In this document: piece after piece, positions 22,782-32,254 of the stretch | Numbering within the stretch: position 1 is the first letter of the stretch | How the letters are laid out: each line of letters begins with the position of its first letter | Origin: Trichocoleus desertorum ATA4-8-CV12 | GTDB taxonomy: Bacteria; Cyanobacteriota; Cyanobacteriia; FACHB-46 | Length of the DNA stretch: 46,913 bases | Direction of reading: 5' to 3' | Assembly: GCA_019358975.1 (NCBI GenBank) | Contig: JAHHIL010000046.1 | Span: 1-46,913 of the forward strand | Position numbers and translations under genes: made by a program | The notes under the pieces: model-generated | What the model was told of the DNA's origin: nothing | Databases searched by the model: none | What the model saw: the letters and a program-made list of their open reading frames with translations, nothing else

Positions 22782-23603
22782 CTACAACTTTACTTTAACG
22801 ATCGGTCGTCGGACTCGCGCTGTAGCATACTTCACAGTGGGGGCAATAGCGGGGGCAATAATAGTGGCGGCAGAGGCTGCAGGTAGTTGAGCCTGGGTCA
22901 TGCGGTGAGCTTTGTCTAAGGCTTGTAAACTAACGAGCACGGCATTACGCACGACAGGTTCTGACTCTCGACTCAGCAACAACCGGAGATAATCAACCAC
23001 TGCTCGCCGCTGGGCACGATCGGCCCCTGGAGTGGTGACCACTTGGGTTAGCTGACGCACCGCGATCAAGCGCTTCAGCGCATCTGAATCAGTTAAATCA
23101 CTCACCAGCTGGTCAAACCGAGTGGTTGCTGGTTCCCTGTGATGATCTAGCAAGTGCCCAACCAACAGCACCAAAACCATCAATGTACCTAAGCCCTGGC
23201 AGATAGCTCCTGTGGCGCTCCAAAAGCTCTTGGCCTCGCTCCAAATGGCTAGCGAGATATAAGTGCTCAGAGTGGCAATGCTTCCGCTCGCTACTGCCAA
23301 AGCAAAACGCTGCTTTGCCCCACCCAACCTGCGACGCAGTTCGGCCCAAGGAATTTGCCAATTTCCCGCTTGCAGAGAGTCAGTGAGGATCATAATTAAA
23401 AGGCCGATCCCTAGAGCAAACAGTAATTTCCAGTGCCAAATTAGCAGCACGGTCATTACTGCCATACCCCACAGCCAACTTCTAGACCCTTGATCCCCAG
23501 AGCCGAGCCAGAACAGCTGCTTCAACGCTGCAACTGGAAACTCTGGCAGAGACGCCTGCATTTCGTTGAAGAGTTGCTGCCATCGAGATGAAGCCTGTGC
23601 CAC
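22782..23603 (-). CDS. Armadillo-type membrane protein, function unknown
   Basis: About 273 residues from GTG 23603, chosen because AAAGGTAAG lies just upstream; an upstream TTG at 23681 is in frame. Two hydrophobic hairpins occur: LWGMAVMTVLLIWHWKLLFALGIGLLIMIL, and a second pair around FALAVASGSIATLSTYISLAIW and GLGTLMVLVLLVGHLL. A helical region (SDALKRLIAVRQLTQVV...VVRNAVLVSLQAL) like HEAT/armadillo repeats follows, then an Ala-rich linker and a basic tail. It resembles proteins annotated as armadillo-type fold-containing in cyanobacteria. It lies between Fur and the caspase/WD40 gene, 97 bases or more from each; no functional link is evident. Confidence 0.65.
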   Translation of the reverse strand: MAQASSRWQQLFNEMQASLPEFPVAALKQLFWLGSGDQGSRSWLWGMAVMTVLLIWHWKLLFALGIGLLIMILTDSLQAGNWQIPWAELRRRLGGAKQRFALAVASGSIATLSTYISLAIWSEAKSFWSATGAICQGLGTLMVLVLLVGHLLDHHREPATTRFDQLVSDLTDSDALKRLIAVRQLTQVVTTPGADRAQRRAVVDYLRLLLSRESEPVVRNAVLVSLQALDKAHRMTQAQLPAASAATIIAPAIAPTVKYATARVRRPIVKVKL

Positions 23604-23777
23604 GTTGCTTACCTTTACCTGCCCTACGCAAATTGAAGCATGAAGTTTGATCCACGAATCATTGAAGCATTCAAACTTCAAATCCGATTAGTTTGACCCT
23701 TAAGTTTTACTATCAGCATACTCAATTTGCCAAGGGAATACTGGGTTCTCCCGCAGAGGTTCCTGATTTAGCCTGAT

Positions 23778-26700
23778 TTAGTTAGGGCTTTGAACGGCGA
23801 TCGCCCCCTTGGGTGCTGTTCCTTTAACTTCTTGAACATCTGCTTCTGGAATTGAGAGCGCTGGGCAATCGGTGGAGCCAAGGCGTAAGTAGCGAATACA
23901 CTCTTCAGGTGTTAGTTGGCGCAAGGTGCGATCGCGAGCCAACTTGAGTAGAATGTCCCAAGTTGCAGCCCACAGCCTCACTTTGCCATCGTCGCCTAAG
24001 GTCGCAACGTACTGGCCATCAGGGCTAAAGAAGGCTCGACGCACCCGGACGGGTTCGCTGCTAGTGCCAGAGGGCCGCAGTTGAGCTTGTTCAGTGCCCG
24101 TTTGGGTCTCCCACAGGCGAGCCGTACCATCCGCACTGGCCGTCACGAGCGATCGCCCATCTGGACTAAACTCAGCGTCTAACACAGGACCACGATGCCC
24201 TGTGAGAATGACCCGCAGTGTTCCCGTAGCAGCGTCAAACACTCTGGCTGTACCATCCCAGCTTGCGGTCACAACCAGTTGATTGTCCGGGCTAAAAAAG
24301 GCACTACTGACTACGTCTTGGTGCGGCAGCAAACGGACTAATCTCCCCGATGCCACATCCCAAATGCGGGCGGTGCGGTCCCAACTTGCGGTGATTACTC
24401 GTTGATTGTCGGAACTAAAGTGTGCCTGCTCAATGGTGGCATGATGCCCCTGCAAACGCTGCAACTGTTGCCCTGAAACGACATCCCATAACCGCACTGT
24501 TAAATCGTCCCCCAGCCCCAACAGTTTCTGGCTGTCTGGGCTAAAACTCATTTGTCGGATCGCCACAGGTCTATTAGCGATTGCTTTGGCATCCACCTGG
24601 GCCTTTAACGCCTCTAAACTTTGAAACCGTCTTAACAATCGCGGGTTCTGGTCACCTGGCATCTGCAAAATTTCAATCCAACCATCACTCTTAGCCACCG
24701 CCAAAGTTTGACCATCAGGGCTCAGAGCCAGAGCACTTAAAGTTGCCCCAGAGGCAAAGCGGCTCAACAAAGTCTGGGCCAATTGCATCTGAGATTGAGT
24801 TGCCTGGTTGGTGATTGACACCCCAAATCGCTCCTCACTCGTTGTTTTCAAAGCATGTCCCGTGATGGGGTTGCCAGACAGATGCCAAGCTTGTAAGCTG
24901 CCTTCGGCGCTAGCCGTCACCATCCGACTGAGCAAGTTAGGAACGATTGAGGTCGAGCTGGCAGGATTACGATTGAAACCAGACTGAACATCGGGAGAAA
25001 AAGCTGCATTTGTCAGGCGAGAGTTTAACCGCGAAGGCAACGACCACAATAGTTCCAAGGTTCCGCGTGGCTCAGCTTGAGCGCTCAGTATCCCATTTTT
25101 CACGTTGGGTATTGAGGGTTGTAGAAACGTGGCCCACTGAATCGGTGCTTCTGGCATGGCTAGAGTCGGCAGTTCGCCGCCGGGTTGGGTAGCCCACAGG
25201 CGCACGACACTATCCTCACTCGCTGTGGCAATATAAGCGCCATCCGGACTAAACTGCGCCGCACCAATCGCGCCTTGATGCCCTCGCAATACGCTCACTT
25301 CTCGTCCGGTATAGACATCCCACAAATGTGCGGTATAAGCCGTAGTGCGATCGCCAACCTGATTCCGAGTCGTCGTCAGAATATAGTCGCCATCCGGGCT
25401 AAAGGTAATCGGCTCTGGCCCTGCATAGCGAATCATGGTGGGTTGGTCTTGAGCAGGCACTAACTTGGTTGCTGCCTGTCCAGAACGGAGGTTCCAAAGT
25501 CGCACTTGCTGGCTGGGATCAGCCGTCGCCAGCAATTTCTCATCGGGGCTGAAAATCACTTGAATGATGGGGGCCGACTGCGTTTGATGCGGTACTGGAT
25601 GAGGCGTTGCCTGCGACAGCTTAAATCGGTGAGACCAAGGGCGATCGCTTTTACCTGCTGGTTTAGCTGTTGATTTATTGATTGATTTGTCTGTTGACCC
25701 GGAGACCGCGTTTGCGAGAGGCATTGTCGCCACTGGGCCTCGCTCCAATTCACTGGCCACATCCACTGTATGAGGCGCATCCCCTGTATGAGAGAAAGCT
25801 CGTTGCAGTTGACCCGTTTTGGCATTCCACAAGCGGGCCTGACCATCATCGCAGGCAGTAGCAATCCACTGTCCACCCTGGCTAAAAACAGCTTGGTTCA
25901 CCGATCCTGGATGCTGTAACGCTTTCTGCACTCGCCCAGTCACGACTTGCCAAATTTGCGCTTTACCATCCGCACTGGCCGTCAGGAGCGATCGCCCATC
26001 GGAGCTAAATTGAATACTGTTAATCGGGCCTTGATGTCTGATTTGGATTTGCAATTTCCCAGTTTCGAGTTGCCAAACTCGCACCATTTGGTCAGCACTC
26101 GCAGCGGCAAACCATTGCCCTTGAGGACTAAAGGCAATTCGTCCCACTTCTCCGGTAAATCCTGTGAATTGCAACACAGGGGCTCCAGAGTCAACCGCCC
26201 AAATTCTGACTTGCCGCGTCCCTTTAGCGATCGCTGCCAACTGCTTACCGTCGGGGCTAAAAGCTAACGCTGTAATCGCGGATGGAGCAGAGGTTGCTGA
26301 GGCTGCTGGATTTGCCTTGCTGGGGCGGGCAGCAGGGATGCTCCCATCCCATTGCAAGATGCGTTCGGTAGTTTGAGATTGCAGCGACCAAATGCGAATC
26401 GTGCCATCTGCTCCGGCGGTGGCAATTCGGTTTTGACTGGGGCTAAAGGCGACCTGATGCACCGCCCCTTGGTGGCCTCGGAGTTCAACTTGTAGCTGCA
26501 ATTTTTGCAAAGCGGCTCTCAAGCTGGCTTCTGCTTCATAGGTAGGTTTGCCGACTTCCGCAGCTAAGCGACTAATCAGCAGGGCAGCAGTGGGATCTCC
26601 ATCTGATTCTTGCAAAATGGTTTGGGCGATCGCCGCTCTTTGCCGCGATGTGGCTACTTGAATTTGGTAGTCTTTCTCGGCTTGATTACTCACAGCCGTA

Positions 26701-29207
26701 CGGTATTGATTAAACGAAACTGTCAGTGCCACCAATAGCGCACAAGGCACGGCAATTTGCAGAACCCTGGACTCCTTTTGCGCCTTATGGCTTTCCTCCT
26801 GACTCACTGCCACATACTGTTGCGCTAAAGCAGACAGTTCATCTGGGTAGCTGTGCAAAAAGTCTTCTGCATCAATGAGTCGGCCACCTCGGAGCAAATA
26901 CTCCGCCTCTAGGGGTTGTTCAGCTCGTTGCCATTCACGAGTTGCTTGTTCAATGCGCCGCTGTCGCCGTAACATTTCGCGGTTTTCATCTAACCACATT
27001 CGCAACAAAGACCAGTTACGAATCAACGCTTCATGGGCGACATCGACCGTTTCGTAATATAGGGCTGAAGCTAAGCTGCCAGAGGGTGGCCAAGCAGAGT
27101 TAGCGCTAGTCAAGTTTCGTTCTACTGGCAAATTCGATCCGGTGATGCTTGAGTAGGCTGACCTAAGCGAGCCAAGTGCAGCGTTGGAATTCCGAGTCCA
27201 GGGTTTAGATGCGTCTTGGTTAGCTTGGGCAAACCGTAAAGCAGTTGAGAGAGGTGGATTGGGGTGCAGAAGGGTCAATGGGGCTCCCGTCTCATCCACC
27301 TGGGAGGTGCTAGCTGGGACTTGATTCGTCACGACCAACTTGGCAACTATCAACTTTTCTAGGACTTGTTCTACTAGCTCTGCAGGAAACCGAGGGCTGA
27401 TCAGTTCTGCTTTCAGAATGCGACGACGGGTATCTTCTGTGCCTTCGCCCAATTGAGTCAGCGCCAGAAAAATCCGCTGGGCCACTCGCTGTTCTTCTGG
27501 AGCAAGACTACAGAAAATTTCGGTGGCTCGTTTTTGCAAGGTGCCCCGAACCCCACCTAATTCGGTGTAAGCATTGAGAGTTAGGCGAGATGGCTCCCCG
27601 TTTTCACCTTCTTGTCGCCGCTCCCATAGCTCTAGCAGCGTGTACTGGAGCAGGGGCAACTCCCCTGGCGCACCTACCACATCTAACAACATGGTGTAAA
27701 TCAAATTAGGCTCACAGACCAGCCCAACTTTTTGGGCCGGACGCACAATCGTCGCCTTGATTTGTTCGTAGGTCAGCGGAGTGACAGTCACTAGATTTTG
27801 CTCAATTTTCTGCGCCAGCTGATTGTAGAGGGAGCATTTGCCAAAAAAGTCAGCCCGCAGGCCAATCACAATACTGAGATAGTGTCCTGCGTCTTGCAAT
27901 GCCCCAACCAAGCAGTTGAAGAAACGGTAACGCTCCTGCTCGGACTGTGGCCCCTGACCCAGGGTAAAGACTTCCTCAAACTGATCAATGATCAAAACTA
28001 AGCGAGATCTAGCAGAGCTATGAGTCTCTGTATCCTTTTGGCTGGCGATCGCACTGGCTTGAGCCAATTGGGCTAGACCAGAGCCACCATCTTTGAGGAA
28101 GCCTTCGGCTCGGCGCAACTGCTCGGCCCGCTCCAGACCTGTAGCTTGCGGGTCAATGAACGCATGAGCCAAACTTCTCAGCGGATGCTCGCCAGGGGTA
28201 ATCAGCTTAATCTGCCAGCGATCGCTCCCCGAAAACTTATTGCCCTTGCGTAACTCATGGATTAAGCCTGCTCGTAGCAGCGACGATTTACCGCTACCCG
28301 ATGCCCCCACCACCGCCACAAACTTGCCATGCCGTAGCTTGTCAATCAGTTGATCGGTTAAATCTTCGCGACCAAAAAAATACTCCGCGTGAGATTCATC
28401 AAAAAACTCTAAACCTCGGTAGGGGCAGATCGTTTGAGATTTAATGCTGAGTATCGTTGTGGGGGGTCTGGTACAACGCGTGAGAATAATCTCGCTACCA
28501 GAGTTTTCAAATAGCGGTTGTTGCACTTCTGTTTTTAGCGCATTGCTCACCGCATGGGTCAGCGAATAATTAGTGACGACCCCAGTCTCATTCCTTTTCG
28601 GATCAAGCCCATTTAAGACTGCTTGGGTAAAAACACTGTAGGCACTATCGAGCGACTCATAGGCTGTTTCGTATTCTCTCGAAGCTGCCATAAATAGGCG
28701 ATCGGTACCCGCATAAGCCCCGGGATCAGCCTCCAACATGTTGAATAGTTCACCACTATGGCAGCAGTCGAGCCAAATGATGCGCTGTCGTACAGGGCTT
28801 TCTTGCAGAAGTCGTCGCAGCCAAAACAGAGATAAACCGTAAAACCCTACCTCTGGATTAGAGTCACCTAGGGCTAAGTATCCTTCCTGAATCCCTGCAT
28901 CTTTTTGTAAACCATGCCCCGAAAAGTAAAACAAGGCCGTGTGAGGAATGTTGTTACCTTTGGGCTTAAAAAGTCGAATCAGAGCTGCCTCTAACTCTCG
29001 CAGAGTCACTTGAGTTTTGAGACCCACTTTCGTCTGCACCGTTCCAGAAACATTGTCAGTTGCCACGATTTCTGGTAGACGTGTAACTCGGAATTCACCA
29101 TAAGTTTGCAATTGTTGAGCGATCGCCTCGGCATCTCGCGCTGGAGCATTAAGGCTAGGCAAGTATTGATAGGCATTAATTCCGACAACTAAAGCATCCC
29201 GCGACAT
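23778..29207 (-). CDS. Caspase-like / nSTAND NTPase / WD40-repeat protein
   Basis: A 1809-residue multidomain protein. Residues 1-245 are a metacaspase-like protease: MSRDALVVGINAY, FYFSGHG with His98 and WLDCCHSG with Cys149. An nSTAND-type ATPase starts at CPYRGLEFFDESHAEYFFGRE (261-281), with Walker A VGASGSGKSS (about 300-309) and Walker B LVLIIDQFEEVF near 400. A transmembrane helix (about 815-835, AVPCALLVALTVSF) is followed by a helical stalk and roughly 15 WD40 units (about 910-1770, e.g. FSPDGRSLVTASADGTARLW). This is the STAND layout: a WD40 sensor, ATP-driven oligomerisation and a caspase effector. It is probably a defence or cell-death protein. Confidence 0.93.
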   Translation of the reverse strand: MSRDALVVGINAYQYLPSLNAPARDAEAIAQQLQTYGEFRVTRLPEIVATDNVSGTVQTKVGLKTQVTLRELEAALIRLFKPKGNNIPHTALFYFSGHGLQKDAGIQEGYLALGDSNPEVGFYGLSLFWLRRLLQESPVRQRIIWLDCCHSGELFNMLEADPGAYAGTDRLFMAASREYETAYESLDSAYSVFTQAVLNGLDPKRNETGVVTNYSLTHAVSNALKTEVQQPLFENSGSEIILTRCTRPPTTILSIKSQTICPYRGLEFFDESHAEYFFGREDLTDQLIDKLRHGKFVAVVGASGSGKSSLLRAGLIHELRKGNKFSGSDRWQIKLITPGEHPLRSLAHAFIDPQATGLERAEQLRRAEGFLKDGGSGLAQLAQASAIASQKDTETHSSARSRLVLIIDQFEEVFTLGQGPQSEQERYRFFNCLVGALQDAGHYLSIVIGLRADFFGKCSLYNQLAQKIEQNLVTVTPLTYEQIKATIVRPAQKVGLVCEPNLIYTMLLDVVGAPGELPLLQYTLLELWERRQEGENGEPSRLTLNAYTELGGVRGTLQKRATEIFCSLAPEEQRVAQRIFLALTQLGEGTEDTRRRILKAELISPRFPAELVEQVLEKLIVAKLVVTNQVPASTSQVDETGAPLTLLHPNPPLSTALRFAQANQDASKPWTRNSNAALGSLRSAYSSITGSNLPVERNLTSANSAWPPSGSLASALYYETVDVAHEALIRNWSLLRMWLDENREMLRRQRRIEQATREWQRAEQPLEAEYLLRGGRLIDAEDFLHSYPDELSALAQQYVAVSQEESHKAQKESRVLQIAVPCALLVALTVSFNQYRTAVSNQAEKDYQIQVATSRQRAAIAQTILQESDGDPTAALLISRLAAEVGKPTYEAEASLRAALQKLQLQVELRGHQGAVHQVAFSPSQNRIATAGADGTIRIWSLQSQTTERILQWDGSIPAARPSKANPAASATSAPSAITALAFSPDGKQLAAIAKGTRQVRIWAVDSGAPVLQFTGFTGEVGRIAFSPQGQWFAAASADQMVRVWQLETGKLQIQIRHQGPINSIQFSSDGRSLLTASADGKAQIWQVVTGRVQKALQHPGSVNQAVFSQGGQWIATACDDGQARLWNAKTGQLQRAFSHTGDAPHTVDVASELERGPVATMPLANAVSGSTDKSINKSTAKPAGKSDRPWSHRFKLSQATPHPVPHQTQSAPIIQVIFSPDEKLLATADPSQQVRLWNLRSGQAATKLVPAQDQPTMIRYAGPEPITFSPDGDYILTTTRNQVGDRTTAYTAHLWDVYTGREVSVLRGHQGAIGAAQFSPDGAYIATASEDSVVRLWATQPGGELPTLAMPEAPIQWATFLQPSIPNVKNGILSAQAEPRGTLELLWSLPSRLNSRLTNAAFSPDVQSGFNRNPASSTSIVPNLLSRMVTASAEGSLQAWHLSGNPITGHALKTTSEERFGVSITNQATQSQMQLAQTLLSRFASGATLSALALSPDGQTLAVAKSDGWIEILQMPGDQNPRLLRRFQSLEALKAQVDAKAIANRPVAIRQMSFSPDSQKLLGLGDDLTVRLWDVVSGQQLQRLQGHHATIEQAHFSSDNQRVITASWDRTARIWDVASGRLVRLLPHQDVVSSAFFSPDNQLVVTASWDGTARVFDAATGTLRVILTGHRGPVLDAEFSPDGRSLVTASADGTARLWETQTGTEQAQLRPSGTSSEPVRVRRAFFSPDGQYVATLGDDGKVRLWAATWDILLKLARDRTLRQLTPEECIRYLRLGSTDCPALSIPEADVQEVKGTAPKGAIAVQSPN

Positions 29208-29616
29208 GATCCATTATTCCTGGCAACACCCTGACAGAGAGAGGTAAGAACCTGGCTTAACTCCCCCGCTCAATGGACAGTTTCAAACCGAACCTAAAAT
29301 ATAAACCCGTAAAAGATTCGCAACTTCAATCTCAAGCTTTCAATTACCAAAGCCATAGAAGAAATCACGACTTACTTGAAGTTTTTTCCCAACTTTCCAG
29401 CCCTTTTCCCAATAGCTATGAGATTAATTATTTCTTCTCTAACTAGGGTTTACAGCTAAAGAAAATAACAATATCAACTATCTAAAGTTGGATTTAGAGC
29501 TTAAGGCTATACAAGTTAGATCTTTTAGGTTTTCAATCCATCTCATTTATCAAAACCAGGTTGAGACGCTTATTAAATTTCAATATTGTCAAAATATCGG
29601 AATGTAGAGTTCTTGT
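29208..29616. other. AT-rich spacer without a supported gene
   Basis: About 400 bases upstream of the caspase/WD40 gene. Base composition is visibly more AT-rich than in neighbours. No open frame with a ribosome site and no repeat was recognised. The promoter of the giant gene should lie here, but no clear boxes could be picked. Confidence 0.4.
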
Positions 29617-29636
29617 AAAAGGGGGTGATAACCCCT
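29617..29636 (-). terminator. Intrinsic terminator of a small minus-strand gene
   Basis: On the minus strand GGGGT-TATC-ACCCC forms a 5-bp stem with a tetraloop, followed by CTTTTAC. The stem starts within the TAG stop codon at 29635-29637. Confidence 0.5.
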
Positions 29637-29895
29637 ACTTCAGGTTGATTGAATTTAACAAGAAATCTGACTCACAAGTACCTGTAGGCAAGGATTGTAG
29701 AGAGCTAAACTCCAAAATTAATCGTGTACTATACCCTTGATCAGGTCTAAAAAAGATATGCGCTTTTTGGCTATCAAGTGAAATTACGGAGACTAAGTAA
29801 TAACTCTGACTAGGAAAAACCCCTACCAAAAATACTGCCGTATAAATGCTGAGAAGCAACAGTTTTAGCGATCGCAACGCTTCTAAGAACAACAA
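29635..29895 (-). CDS. Small hypothetical protein with hydrophobic N-terminus
   Basis: An 86-residue frame starting at TTG. The first 30 residues (LRSLKLLLLSIYTAVFLVGVFPSQS) look like a signal peptide or membrane anchor. A short region with SVISLDSQKAHIFFRPDQGYSTRLILEF follows, then one cysteine (GTCESD). I know no family. A terminator-like hairpin directly at its stop supports its being a gene; the rare start and lack of a ribosome site argue against. Confidence 0.35.
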   Translation of the reverse strand: MLFLEALRSLKLLLLSIYTAVFLVGVFPSQSYYLVSVISLDSQKAHIFFRPDQGYSTRLILEFSSLQSLPTGTCESDFLLNSINLK

Positions 29896-30105
29896 TTGGT
29901 CAAAGGAACTGTTATCTCAAGTCAACGATCTAAATCACATTTAAAATCTATTCAGATCACAAATAACTTAAAGACAAGAATTAAAAAAGTTTTCACTTAA
30001 CTAGAAAGACTACAAACTGCTTTACAAAACTTAAAACAATACTAAGTTCTATCCTAGCGATCGCCGTTAGCTAAGCTTCGTTTTACGCTTTCAGCGCCTA
30101 AAACT

Positions 30106-30741
30106 TCAACGACTAAAACTGATGTCATCCACAGTAAGATGACCACCAAAGGCATAAAAGACAACTCGGTGAATATTGTTAGCGGTTAAGAACAGTTCAG
30201 CATTGGCAGGAATACTCGCGTGAGAATTAGCCAGATTGGCTGTTGCTAGTTCAACTTCGGCAATCAATTGATTGTTATAGTCGTAGGCTGACAAGACAGT
30301 GCGGCGAGAACCCGTAACAAACCCACCAACCGCAGACATAGGATGCAGAAATCTAGCTTCTATCACACCAGGCTTGGGGGCTCCCATCAAAACATTTCTG
30401 CCAGAGCGGGGTGGAAAGGCAGGATTCGAGGGATGTAGCGCGATCGCATTCTCAAAAACCACCCCTTGTCTCTGAAATTGATGGTTGACTACTTCAAAGC
30501 AAGCTAAATCTTCTAAATCAAGCTGCACCTGGGATGGCTGAGCCACTGCCAAACTCGACTCAGACCAAGGCTGAATCGGCAGAGCTGCTGTCACGGGCGA
30601 TCGCTCTAATAGTTCTGGCACCAAGATTTCTGGTACCGATAGCTCTGGCACCGAACCCGTTGCTGCTAGGTCAGCCAGAGATGATTGATACTTTTTACAG
30701 GGGCTACTGTTATGAGTTTGGAAACCAAATGATTCTGCCAT
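30106..30741 (-). CDS. Hypothetical protein with PEP-CTERM-like beta-sandwich domain
   Basis: A 211-residue protein from ATG 30741, chosen because AGAGG lies five bases upstream; the frame itself extends to 30825. The first 80 residues are low in structure (repeated VPEL/VPEI). The C-terminal 130 residues read LDLEDLACFEVVNHQFQRQGVVFENAIAL, then ARFLHPMSAVGGFVTGSRRTVLSAYDYNNQLIAEVE, and HRVVFYAFGGHLTVDDISF. This is the pattern seen in many PEP-CTERM-type exported proteins (VGGFVTG...LxAYDxxGxLIxE...GxxxVDDISF), a probable carbohydrate-binding-like sandwich. No signal peptide or PEP-CTERM tail is present, so location is unclear. Confidence 0.6.
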   Translation of the reverse strand: MAESFGFQTHNSSPCKKYQSSLADLAATGSVPELSVPEILVPELLERSPVTAALPIQPWSESSLAVAQPSQVQLDLEDLACFEVVNHQFQRQGVVFENAIALHPSNPAFPPRSGRNVLMGAPKPGVIEARFLHPMSAVGGFVTGSRRTVLSAYDYNNQLIAEVELATANLANSHASIPANAELFLTANNIHRVVFYAFGGHLTVDDISFSR

Positions 30742-31348
30742 AACACCTCTTGGCGTGCCTGATGTATCGTGGCTGGGCGATGCATGCTGTGCAAGGTCAA
30801 AGCAAGACCTGCTCCAAGCCGCCACTCTGATAAGAGAGCGAGAATAAAGATCCCGGGACGGTAGTAGACACCCTGCCCCAACTTCCCAAAAAATTTCTTA
30901 TCTGACTTCACTCGAATGGGTAAACCTAGAGGTTTGTAGCATTCTTTAAGTTTTAGTGAGGCCAAGGCTGCTTCGATCGCAACCGTTTCTTAGAGATGAC
31001 TCTTAGGTAATTGATTTCAAGACCCCCTGCTTATGACTCATTGGGGTCAATCAACTATACCTAGGTCTTTTAACTCCGTAACACACCCTGATTCAAACCT
31101 GAAAGCACCCTTATTAAGAAAGGTAACGCAATATTCTCAGAAAGGCGAGAGATTCAACTGGATCAAGATTTTTACATCTTTTAATTTCCCTGTTTTTTCA
31201 GCGGTTAGATGTTTCCTACAGTACAGTTCTACTGCGTCGATAGGTTATGGCTATTTAGGCCGAGATTTGCTCAAATATAAACAAACTTTGTCAACACTTG
31301 ACAAAATCTTCATATCTACACCAGCTCTAGGACGAGGTTGACCGAGTT
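30742..31348. other. Divergent spacer with a palindrome near its right end
   Basis: About 600 bases between the divergent sandwich-domain and alpha/beta hydrolase genes. Apparent frames on both strands show no protein pattern. The only clear element is the TTGTCAA/TTGACAA palindrome at 31288-31304. Confidence 0.45.
31288..31304. promoter_or_regulatory. Palindrome upstream of the alpha/beta hydrolase
   Basis: TTGTCAA-CAC-TTGACAA is a perfect 7-bp inverted repeat with a 3-base spacer, 44 bases before the hydrolase ATG. TTGTCA or TTGACA could serve as the -35 box with ATATCT about 18 bases on, so a bound protein would block the promoter. The regulator is unknown. Confidence 0.45.
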
Positions 31349-32254
31349 ATGTTTCTACCACCTGGCTTTCGCCAACATTCCATCCTGACCAGGTTGGGCA
31401 GAATGGTTTACTACACTGCCACCGCCGAGCCTTGGGTTACTGGCGAGACAGAACCCTCTAGCGATCGGGAAACCTTAGTGTTTCTACATGGGTTCGGGGG
31501 CGGTTCTTCTGCCTATGAGTGGTCCAAAGTCTACCCAGCCTTTGCTAGCGACTACCGGATTTTAGCTCCCGACTTAATTGGCTGGGGTCGCTCTGAGCAC
31601 CCTGAGCGCAACTATCAAATTGACGACTACCTCACGACTATTACGGAGTTTTTGGAGCAAACCTGTTCTGGACCGACGACTGTCATTGCTTCGTCACTCA
31701 CCGCAGCCTTCACGATTCGAGTGGCGATCGCTCGCCCAGAACTGTTCAAGTCTCTGATTTTGACGACCCCTGCGGGTCTCTCCGACTTTGGTGAAGACTA
31801 CACCCGCAGCTTTTTCGCCCAACTGGTTAGTACTCCCATTCTCGATCGACTCCTTTACAGTGCTGGAGTTGCTACAACTGGAGGGATTCGTAGCTTTCTG
31901 GAGCAACGCCAATTTGCCCGTCCAGAGCGAGTGTACTCAGAAATTGTTGCCGCTTACCTAGAATCCGCGACACAAGCGAATGCTGAATATGCGGCACTGG
32001 CTTTTGTCCGGGGCGACTTGTGTTTCGATCTATCCCAGTACATCACCCAACTGACCGCTCCCACCGCAATTATTTGGGGTCGCCAGTCTCAATTCACTGG
32101 GCCAGAAATTGGTCGCCGCTTAGCAGACTTGAATCCTCAAGCCATTCGAGTGTTCAAGCAGCTAGATGAGGTGGGCTTAACACCACAACTAGAGCTACCG
32201 GGCGTTACGGTTGGGTTAATTCGGCAGTTTCTCCAAGACCCCAGGCTTAAATAG
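31349..32254 (+). CDS. Alpha/beta hydrolase fold protein with atypical active site
   Basis: A 301-residue alpha/beta hydrolase. LVFLHGFGGGSSAYEWSKV holds the oxyanion HGFGGG. DLIGWGRSEHPERNY is the typical D-x-x-GxGxS segment. PTAIIWGRQSQFTG carries the region where the acid residue sits, with Gln replacing the usual Asp. The nucleophile elbow is ASSLTA (Ser116) rather than GxSxG. The late GH-x-P motif reads VGLTPQLELP, so no catalytic His is seen there. The fold is certain but ester hydrolysis is doubtful; it may be a non-enzymatic member or use another mechanism. It converges with the DUF4330 gene, which starts one base after its stop. Confidence 0.85.
   Translation: MFLPPGFRQHSILTRLGRMVYYTATAEPWVTGETEPSSDRETLVFLHGFGGGSSAYEWSKVYPAFASDYRILAPDLIGWGRSEHPERNYQIDDYLTTITEFLEQTCSGPTTVIASSLTAAFTIRVAIARPELFKSLILTTPAGLSDFGEDYTRSFFAQLVSTPILDRLLYSAGVATTGGIRSFLEQRQFARPERVYSEIVAAYLESATQANAEYAALAFVRGDLCFDLSQYITQLTAPTAIIWGRQSQFTGPEIGRRLADLNPQAIRVFKQLDEVGLTPQLELPGVTVGLIRQFLQDPRLK

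Noticed and set aside
31033-31341. Plus-strand frame before the alpha/beta hydrolase
   Set aside because: No protein pattern, and it covers the likely promoter and palindrome.
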